Positions 10,228 to 22,839 of a DNA stretch of 64,000 nt are shown piece by piece. This stretch comes from Rhypophila decipiens. Its lineage: Eukaryota; Ascomycota; Sordariomycetes; Sordariales; Naviculisporaceae. Below the pieces are notes generated by a model, which saw nothing but the letters and a program-made list of their open reading frames with translations, was not told where the DNA came from and ran no database searches. A program made the position numbers and the translations under genes. The stretch lies in contig MU858055.1 in assembly GCA_033297075.1 (NCBI GenBank), positions 481,445 through 545,444 on the forward strand, written 5' to 3'. Position 1 is the stretch's first letter. Every line of letters begins with the position of its first letter.

Positions 10228-12882
10228 TCAACGACGTTCCTGAAGGAACCACGGGCGTCGGGGGCCATCCTCCGCAAGTGGGGCTGCCGGCTGCTCCATC
10301 GGGATGGGGATGATCTTGTCGAAGACACTCCAGCCGTCTCGTCCGTTATCGTCACGATAACTATCCGCAGGAAGAATGACGCCGCACTCCCAGTTTCGAC
10401 AGGTGACCTTGAACTCTCCGCTGTTTCGATCCTTGACGAGTCGGCCCCTGTTCACAAGTGTCAGAGGCGTCCTGAAGGCGTACACACTCCCAGTTCTTGT
10501 CAGATGGTGATGGACCTACCACGCGCTCTCCGATAGGTTGGCACTCCCCACGTAAATGAAGCCACCGGGGCCGCCAACCTGTGACGCCGAGGGACCCGAG
10601 CGTTCGTTACGCAATCTCACAAAGATGATCTTGCTATGCATGAGAATGCCCGGCCTTGTCGATGTACAGTCCCGCATAACGTCGGTTGGAAATGTCGGCG
10701 CCTGGAACCATCGAGACTGAAAGCATATGGTGCCTGCTGCCTGCACGATCAGAAACCCAAAGGTTAACCACCAAACTTTGCGTGATCCGGAACGGGGAAC
10801 TTGACTGACATTCGGCCCACCTCGACTCCGCTCCACGGTCTCTCTCGATGGGAAGTAGACACGCATGTGACTCCTGACGATCCTGTCTAATTTACCTTTG
10901 GATTTTGTGGTCCTGGAGTGAAACTCTTTCAAGCCATCGTCACCTGGAATACATATCGTAAGTACTGAGTACATACCCAACGTGACAAGACAAAGCGGGG
11001 AGATGGCATAACAAACCTTGACAGGCATAGTAGATGGCGTTCAGGAGGCTGTCATTGAGGGCACCCAAGGATGCGCACTGTCTTCGATTAGCAACCTTTG
11101 ACCACCGTGTCTTGAGCGCTGCCGCCAGGACTCACCACAAAGTCCACTTCGACTGGTGCTTCTGATCCGAGAGCAAGCCCCTTGACGACGCGCCCCAGTG
11201 CACAATACCCTGCACGTCACGATGTTAGCCTCTCAGTCCGGAACGGAGGAACTCAGGTCAAGGCCCTAACCTGATTGTTTCCAGGCGTCTCCTGAGCCCT
11301 GGGACCCGCAACTGTAATCGACATCAGCATGCACACCTCTCAGGCTCTTATAATTAGGGTCAATGACAAGTACTCACATCGAATGAACAAATCCGTAACG
11401 CTCCGTCTCGGAAAAATCGTAATTCTTCAAGCTATCAACGAGCTTATCGTCGAGGCCCTGTGCAATGAGAAAGTACGACAGATCCTGACCAAATGTTGTG
11501 AGTGTCGCCTTTTCTTTATCCTCGTTGCTCAACTTGGGGAGATCAATGATGAAAACCATCTGTGAAAGCACAGTTAGCCATCACGAACGAGCCCGCGCTG
11601 GGACGCCGGTGATGCTCACATTCTCCATCACGCCCGTCTCGCCCCAGTCATAAGGAACGAGGTTTCCCGTTGGCACAACGATGCGGATGTAGTCGTCGTA
11701 CTTCAGAAGCTGAAGCTTGGAGTGCATTGCTCCGATGGATTTCATGGGCGGGAAGCAGAACCGAATGCGGTCTCGCGGCACGTTGGACTCCATTTCTTCT
11801 TTCTGGGCATCGTCGGCGGCAAAGGCGACAAGAACGACCCTCGTGTGGGACATGTCGAGTTTGGAGATGAGCCACTCGTCATCCCACTGGAAAGAGCTAA
11901 GAACCGCCAGTCTTAACTTGTCCTTCTGGAAAACCTCCTCGATCTTGATATCATCTCCTAGGCGAGCTTGGCTCCGGCACCAAGTCTTTTTCACAACACC
12001 CCGAGGAAAGGGAAGACTGCCTGCTTTGGCCGACGAGGTACGGCCTGTGTTCGATGTCGAGTAAGAGGATCGAGAGGATGTCTGCCCCGACGACGAGGGG
12101 AGCGATGCAACAAAGTCCGATGGCGGCCAATCCAGCTTCCGGCGTTGGAGCGGTCTCGGGTTCGACAAGTCCGAGGCTTCCGTTGATCCACGTTGTTGAT
12201 CCGTCGTCGGCGTGGGAACCTTCTTCCCTTCTTGATGGTCCTCGGTCAGTTCTGACGCCTTTCTTTTTTTCAGTCTTGCTAAGCGTTCTTCCTCCATTTT
12301 TCTTCTGTCCAGGCCCCCAAGAAGTCCGCCTATGCCAGCGCTGCTCGAAGAAGGAGGTGTCCATGTGGGCTGAGAGCTGCTGGTATTTTGATGTCTGTCC
12401 TTGCCACCTTCATGGATGCCATTCAGTTCCAAGGCCTTGCCATCCTTGACGGGTATTGGGCCCTGGGGCTTGGTCGAGTGCGCACTGGCTGCTACTGGAA
12501 GAACATTAGTGTGTTCATCATCGTCGTCGTCGTCATCGAGTGTCAAGTCGAATGTGACCTTGTCTTTCTTCCCAGCAGGCGGTGTTCCACTGCTGGCGCT
12601 CCGGTTTAGCACCCTCTCGTAAGCGCTTTGATAATCAAACACGGGACGGGGTTGGGCACTCCTTTCACGACGATCAAGCTCCAGATCTCTTGCTTGGTCT
12701 CGGATTCGAATCCTCTGCCTCTCCTGCGCCCTCTCGCGGGCTTCCCGGGCGCGCTCAAGGTCACTCGGACGAGGAGGGGTTCCAAGTGGAAGGGCATCCG
12801 GATCCTCTCCAAGTGACAGGGCAAGTGCGATTCGGATGGCCTCGTCTTCCTCGTCTTCCATTCCATTCGGAGGAGACGCCAT
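10228..12882 (-). CDS. TDP1: Tyrosyl-DNA phosphodiesterase 1
   Basis: Nuclear DNA-repair enzyme of the phospholipase D superfamily that removes topoisomerase I peptides from DNA 3' ends. Eight exons: 12882-11620, 11559-11378, 11311-11271, 11209-11136, 11077-11017, 10943-10810, 10740-10520, 10447-10228; all junctions keep frame and give 731 residues. Both HKN catalytic motifs are intact: H387, K389, N407 and H620, K622, N653 (GSANLSESAW). The C-terminus ends in the family's PWF motif. The ~300-residue N-terminal extension is charged and Ser-rich; residues ~10-25 (DEAIRIALALSLGED) fit a ubiquitin-interacting motif. Intron 6 (10809-10741, 69 nt) is a multiple of three without a stop, so retention would still be translatable. 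ATG at 12882 is the natural start. Confidence 0.95.
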
Positions 12883-15224
12883 GGTTGGTGTTACTGGTAA
12901 AATGCCTCAATGCAGAAATTTATATCTTTTATGTTGCCCGGGTCGGAAAGTTTAGGGCTGAACTTCGAAGGCTGAAAAGTTTACGGCTGAACTTCGAAGG
13001 CTGTTTGGGGACTCGTCAATTGTGGCGGACAACTTTGAGCAGTCCACATAGAAAGAGCTCACCGTCGTCATAAACTTTTCAGCTGAGGACATAGTTCGGC
13101 AAACGTCGTTCAGGCAGATGGTCGTCGCCAAGCGTCACAACAGAGTTGCACAGTTACACGTAGTCGTCGAGCAAACGAGCTAGGATGAGCGAAGCTTACA
13201 CGAAAGCACGTGGCAGATGAGGCACTAGCGAGCTCCCCCACCTTCGATCTGTAATATTCCTTGGCGAATCGTCCCAGAGTTCCCCGTCTGGAAGGAGCAA
13301 TGGTGCAACTCGCTGTGAGTTCTCAACTTCAGTCTGCCATGCAGTAGATCTACAAAGCTTTGCCTTGGGTTGTATCATTGTAACAACATGGAACTGATAA
13401 TGTTGGTTCTACTTATTTCTATGCAAAGGCAGCACAATGATCTTAGAACCGAACAGACTCGGTTGCCTCAGCTGGTTACAATCTAAGATTGTCCGCCCAG
13501 CAATACCATACAACCAAAACGACGCCACGTAAATACGATAGAGGACACAGGGAAGTCGAAGAAAGCAATGGCCCACCAGGAATTCCGCAGTCCACGATAC
13601 CGGGATTACGTACAACAGCAAACACACATCGGAGCCTGGACTCTTATCAGCAGGGTTCCTAACAAGGCAAAGTATTATAAGGAAAAGTTCCTCTTACTTT
13701 ATTTTGAAGCCATTCGGGGCTACTTTACTTTGTCAAAGCAAACCAAAGCAAGTTCTTGGTATTCCTTTGTGCCTTGTTTCACCACTTATAACACCTAACC
13801 CTCCCCATCTTACACTGGGATGCTGAAGACTGCCCTGTTTATAGTTTGGATTAGGATTAGAGTTAGGGGTGAATCGCCTCGGCCTCCTTTGCTTTATTTA
13901 CTTCGGCCTGGCCTGGCCTTGGCTGACTGGTCTTGTCAGGAGTCCTACTACACAAGCAATCAGCCGAGCGAAGGATAAAAAGATATCCGGTTCGTGACAT
14001 TTCGAAACTATGTCCTAAAACTTTGATCGCAGTCGCTAGACGAACCACACAGATGATCCTCCTAAAAAAAAGAAAAAGAAAAAACGGAGGAGAAACAAGG
14101 AAATACTTGAATATGCTGCACCTCCCCCTTGATGATGTGTTGTTTAACGGCCACCCACCTTTGTTGCCAAAAGCCTGTCTTTTCTCAACGTTCCTGTCCT
14201 TCTTTTAATCTTTAACCAAGAACGCGAAAAGAAGAAGGCAACCAAAGACTAACTCGCCTTAGATACCTCCACCGCTCCCAACCTTCTTGTAAATGAAGAT
14301 TCTCCAGCCGACATCCATCCAGAAACAACAACCTGGACCCACTCTCACCCCCTTCACCTGTGAAAGAAAAAAAGGTCATCCATTCACCGTATAGATGATG
14401 GAGCAAGTGATAAGCAAGAAATCAAACAAGAACGACAAAGGAAGGTATGTAAAAAAAACCACACGACCATTAGTTAACTCCAAGAAAATTGACACGCGGT
14501 AATGGGTATCACCAAAAAACCAGTGCTCCTATGTTGCAGCAAGTCAAATGGACATACTTGTACCACTCCCAACAAGACGGCAAAGGGAAAGCCCAGAGAA
14601 CTCGAGTTCTCAAGGCAAGCAGTTGGGAATCATGGCCCACCTGGCAATCCTCAACACACAGTGCAACGCCTGCCCCCAATCCGCTCTAATCACAAGAGCG
14701 GAAGACAGACAAACCAGATGTCTGAGATGATGATAACGAAAACACAGCCAGCCGAGCCATGATGCAATCCAATTCGTAAAAGGCCCGCCCTATCCCTGGT
14801 CGCCCCGAAAGAAACGCCTGTGTCGATGAGATAGTTATGTCTTCGCCCAATATAACCGAAAACCCAGATTTCCATCCCAGAACCCGCCCCGAGTGACTCT
14901 CTATCCCCGTCACTTCTTTAACATCCATATCGGCCAAACAGGGGCCAGAGGATTCCGATGGGGAGCCGAACAACGGAGAATAGGTCGCATGCGTGATCGA
15001 TCCCAAAACAAAGAAAAACGCCCAAGAGATTGACCGTGTAAAGATGAGCAAATACAAGAAAGAAAATATACAATGGCTGCAGTATATATGTCCCCGCCGA
15101 ACCTTGTGAGGAAGGGGTCGATAATCGTCGTATATGTATGGTATATGCTCGGACGATCGTTGGCGCAAAGATATAAAGCGGTGAACAGACACAGCATTGT
15201 GATGGAACAGATAAAGGTACTTCT
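12883..15224. other. Intergenic, TDP1 promoter to PNRC-protein 3' flank
   Basis: No gene supported. Contains a 29-bp tandem duplication (12947-13003), an AT-rich stretch around 13640-13800, a short TTAGGG-like run (13851-13869) and A-rich tracts near 14063. The right part (about 14700-15224) is plausibly 3' UTR of the neighbouring minus-strand gene. Confidence 0.45.
12947..13003. repeat. 29-bp tandem duplication upstream of TDP1
   Basis: Two 28-bp copies one base apart, differing at one base, each ending in CTGAACTTCGAAGGCTG. Located 65-121 nt upstream of the TDP1 ATG. Confidence 0.88.
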
Positions 15225-16523
15225 TCAAGAGCTTTGATAGCTGGCCGGTGCAGCACCGGCATTTCCTAAGCTTATCCCGGCATCGATTTTCAGCATTCGG
15301 CGAAGAGTATTCTCCATATCGAGGACACTGTCACCACGAGCTGGCCCCCCTTGGCTTAGCGACATTGCAGGATACTGTCCTGTCGGATGCCGGCCATAAA
15401 CCGGCTGGGCCCCGCTAGAGGTGGAAGTAAAAGTTGTCGATGCGGTTGTCATAGTAGTGGTGGTGGAAAATGTCGATGTTGTGACCGGGCGAGTTTGTTG
15501 GATGTTGCCATCCTTTGGCTCCGAAGGGATTGCGAGATATCTCTTCAGCTTGTCGCTGAGTTCCTCCGAAACGCCGTCTTGTTCCGGGGGGGATGTTGGA
15601 GGTGTCTTTTCTTGGAAAAAATGCTGTTGGTTTGCTTTTTGGCCGGAGCGAGCTGCCCGAATACGCTCCTGATACGGGGTAGAAAATGAGGGACCCATGG
15701 GCTTGCCTGGAGTGCCATCTAATTCGACAGAGGATATCCCAGACGAAGTGGTTCTCAACGGCCCAGCCGGTCGGCGGGCACGCAGTGAACCAGCACCGTT
15801 GGGGAGAGTTCGAGCTTCCTGCGGCGATTGGGCTTGACGAGGGGGTGAAAATGGCCGTGGAATGGTCGAGAAGATATTTGCCGAGCTGGCTCGGCGGGCA
15901 CGCTCTTTTTCAGCGCGATCGGCACGGAAGAAGATATCAAGTGGTGACTCTTCTTGGGAATTCTCCTTGGACGCCAAGACACGATGTTGAGGCGTAGGCG
16001 GTTCTGTATCAGTAGGTGGCGGAGAAGGCTCCAGATTCTCCCGCCTGAGGTCCCTAACCACGGGCAGGGGCGAGTCGGGTGCCTTGGCAAAAAAACTGGG
16101 AATCGGGAGAGAGGAAGGAGCCGGGGATGCATGGAATGTTGCGCCAGCAAAGGCGGCAACGGCAGCTGATTTTGGCATAACGGATTGCGGCGGCGTTGTT
16201 CTGCCATATTTTGGCTCTTCTGGGGAAGCGGAGGCTTGTTTTTGTTTTGGTTTGCTTGTCGTTCGAGGTTTCGACCTTGGGTTGGACGGTTGCGATGCCG
16301 GCCCGGGACTATTCTTGGGCTGTCTCTGAGGAGTCAACGGCTGAGGAGATATAAGTTCGAGCGCAAAGGGATAATCGGTCGATGTCGGCATATCGTTTTC
16401 GGAGGCATAGTTCTTGTGGCCAGGTGAATGACCAAATTGTCTGTTTGCGCCTCGTCGCCGACCAGGAGTAGTCCTGGAAGGGAGAGGGTGAGCTGGTAAT
16501 TGTTGCTGTTGTTGTTGCTGCAT
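15225..16523 (-). CDS. PNRC-motif protein, possible mRNA-decapping cofactor
   Basis: Single-exon gene of 432 residues, mostly low complexity (Pro, Ser, Thr, Gln), opening with a poly-Gln run. Residues ~125-144 (FAGATFHASPAPSSLPIPSF) match the PNRC motif pattern seen in metazoan PNRC proteins and yeast Edc1/Edc2-like decapping activators, which use a Pro-rich segment followed by a short LP-type motif to contact Dcp1/Dcp2. The C-terminus has a short predicted helix (DSVLDMENTLRRMLKI). The start is the ATG at 16523; the frame stays open upstream to 16586 but with no ATG. Role in decapping is inferred from the motif only. Other parts are too disordered to assign. It is divergent from RBX1, 1.1 kb away. 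Confidence 0.72.
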   Translation of the reverse strand: MQQQQQQQLPAHPLPSRTTPGRRRGANRQFGHSPGHKNYASENDMPTSTDYPFALELISPQPLTPQRQPKNSPGPASQPSNPRSKPRTTSKPKQKQASASPEEPKYGRTTPPQSVMPKSAAVAAFAGATFHASPAPSSLPIPSFFAKAPDSPLPVVRDLRRENLEPSPPPTDTEPPTPQHRVLASKENSQEESPLDIFFRADRAEKERARRASSANIFSTIPRPFSPPRQAQSPQEARTLPNGAGSLRARRPAGPLRTTSSGISSVELDGTPGKPMGPSFSTPYQERIRAARSGQKANQQHFFQEKTPPTSPPEQDGVSEELSDKLKRYLAIPSEPKDGNIQQTRPVTTSTFSTTTTMTTASTTFTSTSSGAQPVYGRHPTGQYPAMSLSQGGPARGDSVLDMENTLRRMLKIDAGISLGNAGAAPASYQSS

Positions 16524-17618
16524 GGTAAGGTAATAACCGCAACATGCGTCAAGTGATAAGAAGAGAAGCAAAAGTCGGCGAAGCAAATTTGCGCAAGTCG
16601 CAAGGAAGGCACACCAGTTCGGTCCTCAGGTAGACGGACGATGGGCAGTCTCGGTCTCGGTCAATAATTCAAGATTCTCGATTTTCGCGAACGGACTCTG
16701 CGCTTGCTGTGGGTGTACGGAGTAATCGTAATGTCAGGTCTTGCGATTTGATGTTTACCCAATGGCGACCGCGACTAGGGCTGCTGCTGCAAAGATAGTG
16801 TGAAATATATTGCTTAAAATCCAGTTATTCGCTCTAAGTGTGTTTTCTCTGTGCATGTTTGATCTTTTTGGGGTGACTTTCTGACCGTTTTGCGGTGTCC
16901 TGAGAGTTGTTATTTTGGTGTTTTGAGGAGAGGGCGGCTGGGTGATGTGACGCCAGACAAAAGGAGCTGAGGGGCCTCCCCCGTTTAAGTGAACTGGTGA
17001 TGCCACCCCACTTTTCATCCCCTGTACGAAACTCCGATTGATGGTTGCAGTCCTTGGGTTTCTGCCATCTTCATAACCAATAGTGGGGTGGCTGGGTCTG
17101 ACTTTTGTCATGCCCTCAGAGCCCAAACCTGTGTTTCCTCGCTAACTGCATCATCCAGACGAGCGATACTGGGGGTATGCCTCTATCAAGATAAGCCTTG
17201 TCAGGGAATGGCGGGGTAACGGGTGCAAGGCATCATCAGCTGGCAGGCAGCACCAGCATCAGAGGCTCGAGACCAAATACCGTACCCGAAACGCTATATT
17301 TGATTGCCCACGGCGGTAAGGAACTCGATTTCCAATACATCCAAAACTTTGCTGCCCTGTATCCCCAAACTCTGCGCGTTCCTTAACTCAAAATTGGTGG
17401 AAAGAGTCTCCGTCCCAGCTTCTTCAAGAATCCAACTCCTGAAATCTTTCCAAGCAAGACCAGCTTTCGTCCTTGCAAAGACCCGCTGACCAATGCGAAA
17501 AGCTGCCTGCAATCAACGACTAAACTGATACTGCCGATTATCCCCAAAGAAGCAACAAACGATCCACGCGCATCACACTCTCACTCCATCTCGCAACACG
17601 ACTAACGACACCGTCACA
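16524..17618. promoter_or_regulatory. Divergent promoter region between PNRC-motif gene and RBX1
   Basis: 1.1 kb with no supported gene. Both flanking genes start away from it. A TACGGAGTA motif lies near 16717. A 123-residue open frame on the minus strand (16755-17126) has a hydrophobic end but no recognisable homology or codon signal. Confidence 0.4.
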
Positions 17619-18155
<537 letters not shown>

Positions 18156-18439
18156 ACGCAACTGGCGAGTCAGGGATAGTGAGCTTGGGCAGAGGGTCCT
18201 TCGCCACCCTTCAAAAGCTCTCGGGGAAGACTTGTGCCACAACAGCACTTTATTTGGCATGAAAACGTTTTATCACGAAGCACGGTCTATGGTATTGGGT
18301 CACGGAGTTTGTTTCTTGTATTTTCTGCAGGCAACTGGACAGCGGTAGATGGATTGATGCCTCAGTACGTCTCTAGGTGGCTCTATCAAGCCGTACTAGA
18401 GCCTTAGTTACTTCTTTCTAATTCACCCAGCGCACTGCA

Positions 18440-18886
18440 TCAACCCAGACTTTTCTCGTTGATGACGATATTTTGCGGTATTGCTGCCGCCGCCCCTCCT
18501 CCGACAGGGAGCCATTTGACAGGATTGCGGTTGTAGAAAGGCCATGGGGGGATAACGACGACGAAGGTAAGGGCAGTTCCACCGAGGGTGATAAGGAGGG
18601 CTAGCTTAATATCCTGGAGGATGTATCCGACAATGAATGCGATCGCCTGCGAGGGTTCTTAGTTATTTGAAGACAACGACTGCAGGGAACCGGGTATCTT
18701 ACACCAACAAGCGACAGAGCGACATTGGCAATCGTTTCTGCCAGCTTCTGGCCCTCAAAGTCCTGCACGACCAGTCAGCTACTATCGTCAAGGCAAACCG
18801 CCCATGTAAATAGGTTGCGGAGGGTGGATACGAACAATTTGTCCCTCGGCGAGGTCGCGGACCTGTTCCAAGAGCTGCTCAGCCAT
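18440..18886 (-). CDS. SPC1: Signal peptidase complex subunit 1 (SPC12 family)
   Basis: Small ER membrane subunit of the signal peptidase complex, which cleaves signal peptides from nascent secretory proteins; SPC1 tunes substrate choice. Three exons (18886-18836, 18762-18703, 18646-18440) give 105 residues, matching the family's ~100. Family features: DFEGQKLAE at the start of the domain, two membrane spans (about residues 26-45 and 52-72) joined by the short turn LQDIK, and the conserved PPWPFYNRNPVKWLP after the second span. Donors are GTTCGT and GTAAGA. Both ends of the protein should face the cytosol by family topology. No alternative identity fits this motif order. Confidence 0.93.
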
Positions 18887-20900
18887 GCTTGTTGTAATCT
18901 GCAAAACCGCACAGGAAAATGGATCGAGGTGAGCTGGTATCGGACTTGGTCTCGTTCGTTGTTGGTCTCGACGACAGGTGGTTGGTGATGTTGCCTGGTT
19001 GTCTTCGACTTGCGACAGGCCAGGATGCTTCAAGTTCCTCAACGCCGTCCCAAGGTACGTGGCTTCTGTGGTGAGTATCCCGAAGTACCTTGCTGCACAA
19101 TTATCACAGGCCAGTACGCAGCGGGACTTGACAAGCATCAGCCAATCAAAGCCCATATAGGCCCCACCTTACCACCTGACGGCTTGGCACCGTCGCATTC
19201 ACGATTTACAGCGGCCCCTGTGAGGCTGAAGGCATAACTGGGTCGAAGAATAAAAAGCAGCTATACGCCTATGAATCTAAGTTTATAGGCCTTTTAAACT
19301 GCCCCTCTCTCTATGTATTTAATCACACTAATGTATTGAAAATAATTATTTCATTCATAGAGAGGAATTGACTGCTTCCCTAGAACCCAACAGGGGGATG
19401 ATCGCTTCATGCAGCTTGTGCAGCTTCCACTGAATATCTGGACGCCAAGAAATGATCGAGCCGGCAGTTGAAAGCTTCGATGTTCATAAATCGGCGACGA
19501 CCTAAATACCAGAGCTTGTTGAAGCAAGCCTCCCAACGGGAATCGTTTTGATCTAACATTCGATGATCGGTAACCGGTTCTCCAATTTCGTAAACTGAAA
19601 GAGAGTCATACGATGTGCATGATACCGTCGGTGGGGGTAAACAGGGCTGTATGTTCTTTTTCCTCGAATGGGTTTACAGATCCTCGACGCATTTGAATTT
19701 AAAAACAACAGCAATCTTTGCAAGAAGAATGGCGGCTTGTTACGTACTCACAACTACTTCTTTCCTTTCCATTCATCCAATCTGGAAGACTGGAAGAGCT
19801 CGCTCGCCACGCTTGGGCCTTGAATATCCGCTTTAACGGGGCGCCCCGATGACTAAGTCTTGTGTCCATTTTTCTCGGCCCCTTTGCTCCAGAATTTGAG
19901 CTCAAAGACTGCCCCTCCACTCCCACCCAGCATCCCAGCAAACAGGTCCCGGCTCTGGCATCTTTCCCTGGAGCAAAGCAACGACAAGCAAAAAAACCTC
20001 AGCATGCGCCTGAGGTAAAGAGAATTACAACGCAATCATTCTTCGACCGCCAAACCATAATAGGGCTTCAGTACCGTTTTTCTTTGTCATCTCACTTCGA
20101 TCTCCAGGACTCTTCCGTCGTGTTGTGACCCACCGAATCAAGGTTTTCTGTTCCCTCGCACAACCGATCCCAGGAACGTCATTCTTGACAACACCCGATA
20201 TAAAATTTCCACGATAACCCATTTACTCGCCGGAACCGAAAACATCAGCCGCGCATAGAGCTTATCACACTGAACTTCTTTTCCATCTTTTTAAAAAGGG
20301 CTTACGTGCCCTACATCCTTTTTTCTTTTCACCCCGGTCATCACAGCATCCGTATTGCCAGGGCCGACCACCAACATTCGCTCTGACCGCGACTCCTTGC
20401 GAGATAACCTTGTTCACCGCAACCATTACCTCCACCGGTTCTCCAGAGGCTACCAAGTTGGCGGGCACTAATCTCGACGTCGGTTCTTCCCACCGTTCGC
20501 TCCTCGGTCCCAAGTTCTGGGTTTACAGTGGAGTGAACAAGAAGCCCCCATAACTTTCCCAGGCCATTTTGGAACAAGCTTGGTCCGCCGACTTGAGAAC
20601 GACACCTCTTCCCTAACACCATCTCGCACGCCTTTTGCTTTCAGAAGCAAGTGTTCCGTGTCTCGCATCAGACACACTCAACAGACGTCGGTGCGGACGG
20701 CTGCTGGCCGTTCGCTGCCTTCCGCTGGTGCTTTGTGGTTAACTCGACAACACCCAATATGCGACACGACTGAATACTTTCCGAGCGCTTCGGGGCTGCT
20801 TTTAGACCCTTAATCTCCTTGGCTCCTTTCCTCTCCATCATTGGACCCATATATAGCTAGATTTACAACAGTTCTTGTTTCGATAACAAGTATATCAACC
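18887..20900. promoter_or_regulatory. Divergent promoter region between SPC1 and the CorA transporter
   Basis: 2.0 kb with no supported gene. An AT-rich segment at about 19250-19370 contains a hairpin with arms 19304-19315 and 19356-19365. The 20250-20890 part is pyrimidine-rich, as is usual for fungal 5' leaders, and probably contains the transcription start of the transporter gene. Confidence 0.45.
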
Positions 20901-22839
20901 ATGTCTGATCAGGAAGAAGTTGTTGGGAACTCTGGGTACTCGACCCCGGTTCCCGAACTTGACGATCACCGAAACCAGGCTGCTTCCGTGCAACGACCTG
21001 ATCGCTCACGCCGAGGGACATTCGACTCGCTCTACGGTGCACGCCAACAACAAGCCGCCATCAACGGAGACCTTCATGCTGGAATCAAGGTCAGGGACTT
21101 TGACGAAGCCATCGACGACGAAGATGCCGAGCATTCACCGACCTTCAGGCGGACTAGGCGTCCTACTGTAGAATCGGCCATGGATCCTCGGTCTGCCTCG
21201 CCTCCCAACTCCGTCAAAGCGTTCGCCGAGGCCCGGCGCCGTGAACGGGACCTGTCCTTCTCCGAGCCGAGACCTGAGCGTAATGGAGAGGAACCCAACC
21301 TGCAACGGACGGTGTCCATTACCAGCCGTCACAGCTACCGCAGCTACCGCAGCAAGCACCATACAGTCGCAGATGACGCCGCCAGCCTTGCTACCAACAA
21401 ATCTGCCGAAGGCGATGTCTGCTTTCCTCTCCAGGACGATCGATCCGGTGACAACCTGTACATCGACTTCGACTACCTCGAGAGCTTCATCCGGGCCGAG
21501 AGCGAGATGCGGGAATCTCAGCGTCGCCCGTCTGCCATCAGGGTGTTTCCGGATATGCGTCCCCATTCCGCCGGGGCCGACAATGCCATTCCCATGATCA
21601 CCATTGACGGCGATATCTTGGTGGCTCCATCTGACTCGACTGATATGCAGAATGACAAGCATGTCAATGATGAGGAGGACAAAGCGCCGCAGCTGCAATC
21701 TGGCGACCAGAGCCGTGTCAACTTCTTCTCTTCTGCGTGGGAGTCTACAATCCATGCTTCTGACCTGGAGGGTTTGGTTCTTCCCGGGGAGGACATTCGG
21801 GGGCTCTTCACCTTTCCCAAGGGACAGACAGACGGTGTCTGGTGGCTCAATATGAACAACCCTTCTCCGGAAGAGGTTCGCGCGGTATGCAGAGCTTTTG
21901 GCATCCACCCCCTGACGATTGAGGATATCACTACTCAGGAGTCCAGAGAGAAAATCGAGCTCTTTCCTTCGTACTACTTTGCCTGCTTTCGGTCTTTCTA
22001 TTTGGAAGTCGACGGGGAAACGCAGGAAAAGGAATATGTCCCGTTCCACATCTACGTTGTGGTCTTTCGCGAGGGCACTCTGAGCTTCAGCTACGCCAAG
22101 AACGAACATGCATCCCATGTCAGGCAGAGAATTACCATGCTGAAGGACTATGTCGCTCTGAGCAGCGACTGGATTTGCTACGCATTGATGTAAGCCCTAT
22201 GCCCATGCTGCTTCCGCCTTTTTGTCCGACTCTCAAAGACTAACCAATCTTTTTAGCGACGACATCGTCGATTCGTTCGCCCCAGTGATCACAAAACTCG
22301 AGATGGAAACTGATCAAATCGAGGACGATGTTTTCATTGCTCGCACGGATGATATGGCCCAGTTCCTCCGCAAGATTGGCAACGCGCGCAAGAACGTCAT
22401 GGGTCTGATGCGCCTCCTTGGAGGCAAGGCCGACGTCTTGCGGGGATTCACCAAGCGCTGCAACGAGAACTACAAGGTGACGCCCCGCATGGACATTGGT
22501 CTCTACCTTGGTGACATCCAGGACCACGTCGTCACCATGATGACCAACCTTGGGCATTTCGAGAAGATGCTGTCCCGGGCCCACAGCAACTACCTTGCTC
22601 AGATTTCTATCGACGGTATTGCGCAGGGAACAAGCACTAACCGTGTCCTAGGCAAGATCACTCTGCTTGCCTCCATCATCGTCCCGCTCAATGTGGTCAC
22701 AGGGTTGTTCGGCATGAACGTCCCTGTTCCATTCTCTGATCCACCAGACAACTTGACGCCTTTCTATGTCATTCTGGCCTCTCTTTTGGGATTTTGTACC
22801 ATTGCGCTGATTCTTGCAAGACACTACCGCTTTGTTTAG
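20901..22839 (+). CDS. CorA-family magnesium transporter (ALR1/MNR2-like)
   Basis: Divalent-cation channel of the CorA/Mrs2/Alr1 family. Two exons (20901-22189, 22257-22839; 67-nt intron, GTAAGC donor, CTAAC branch) give 623 residues. The first ~290 residues are hydrophilic with Ser/Arg-rich segments, typical of fungal Alr1/Mnr2. The CorA cytosolic domain follows (WWLNMNNPSPEEV, HPLTIEDI, FRSFYLE). The two C-terminal membrane spans flank the signature GMN motif at 582-584 (GLFGMNVPVPF). The ATG at 20901 sits in a good fungal context (CAACC then ATG). Plasma membrane (Alr1) versus vacuolar (Mnr2) location cannot be told from sequence; fungal Mnr2 proteins also have long N-terminal extensions. 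Confidence 0.93.

Noticed and set aside
16755..17126. 123-codon minus-strand frame with hydrophobic C-terminus
   Set aside because: Looks like a tail-anchored protein at first sight, but lacks conserved residues and sits in the PNRC-gene promoter.
21135..22118. 327-codon open frame antisense to the CorA transporter
   Set aside because: Antisense to a gene with intact family motifs; composition is that of a reverse-frame shadow.
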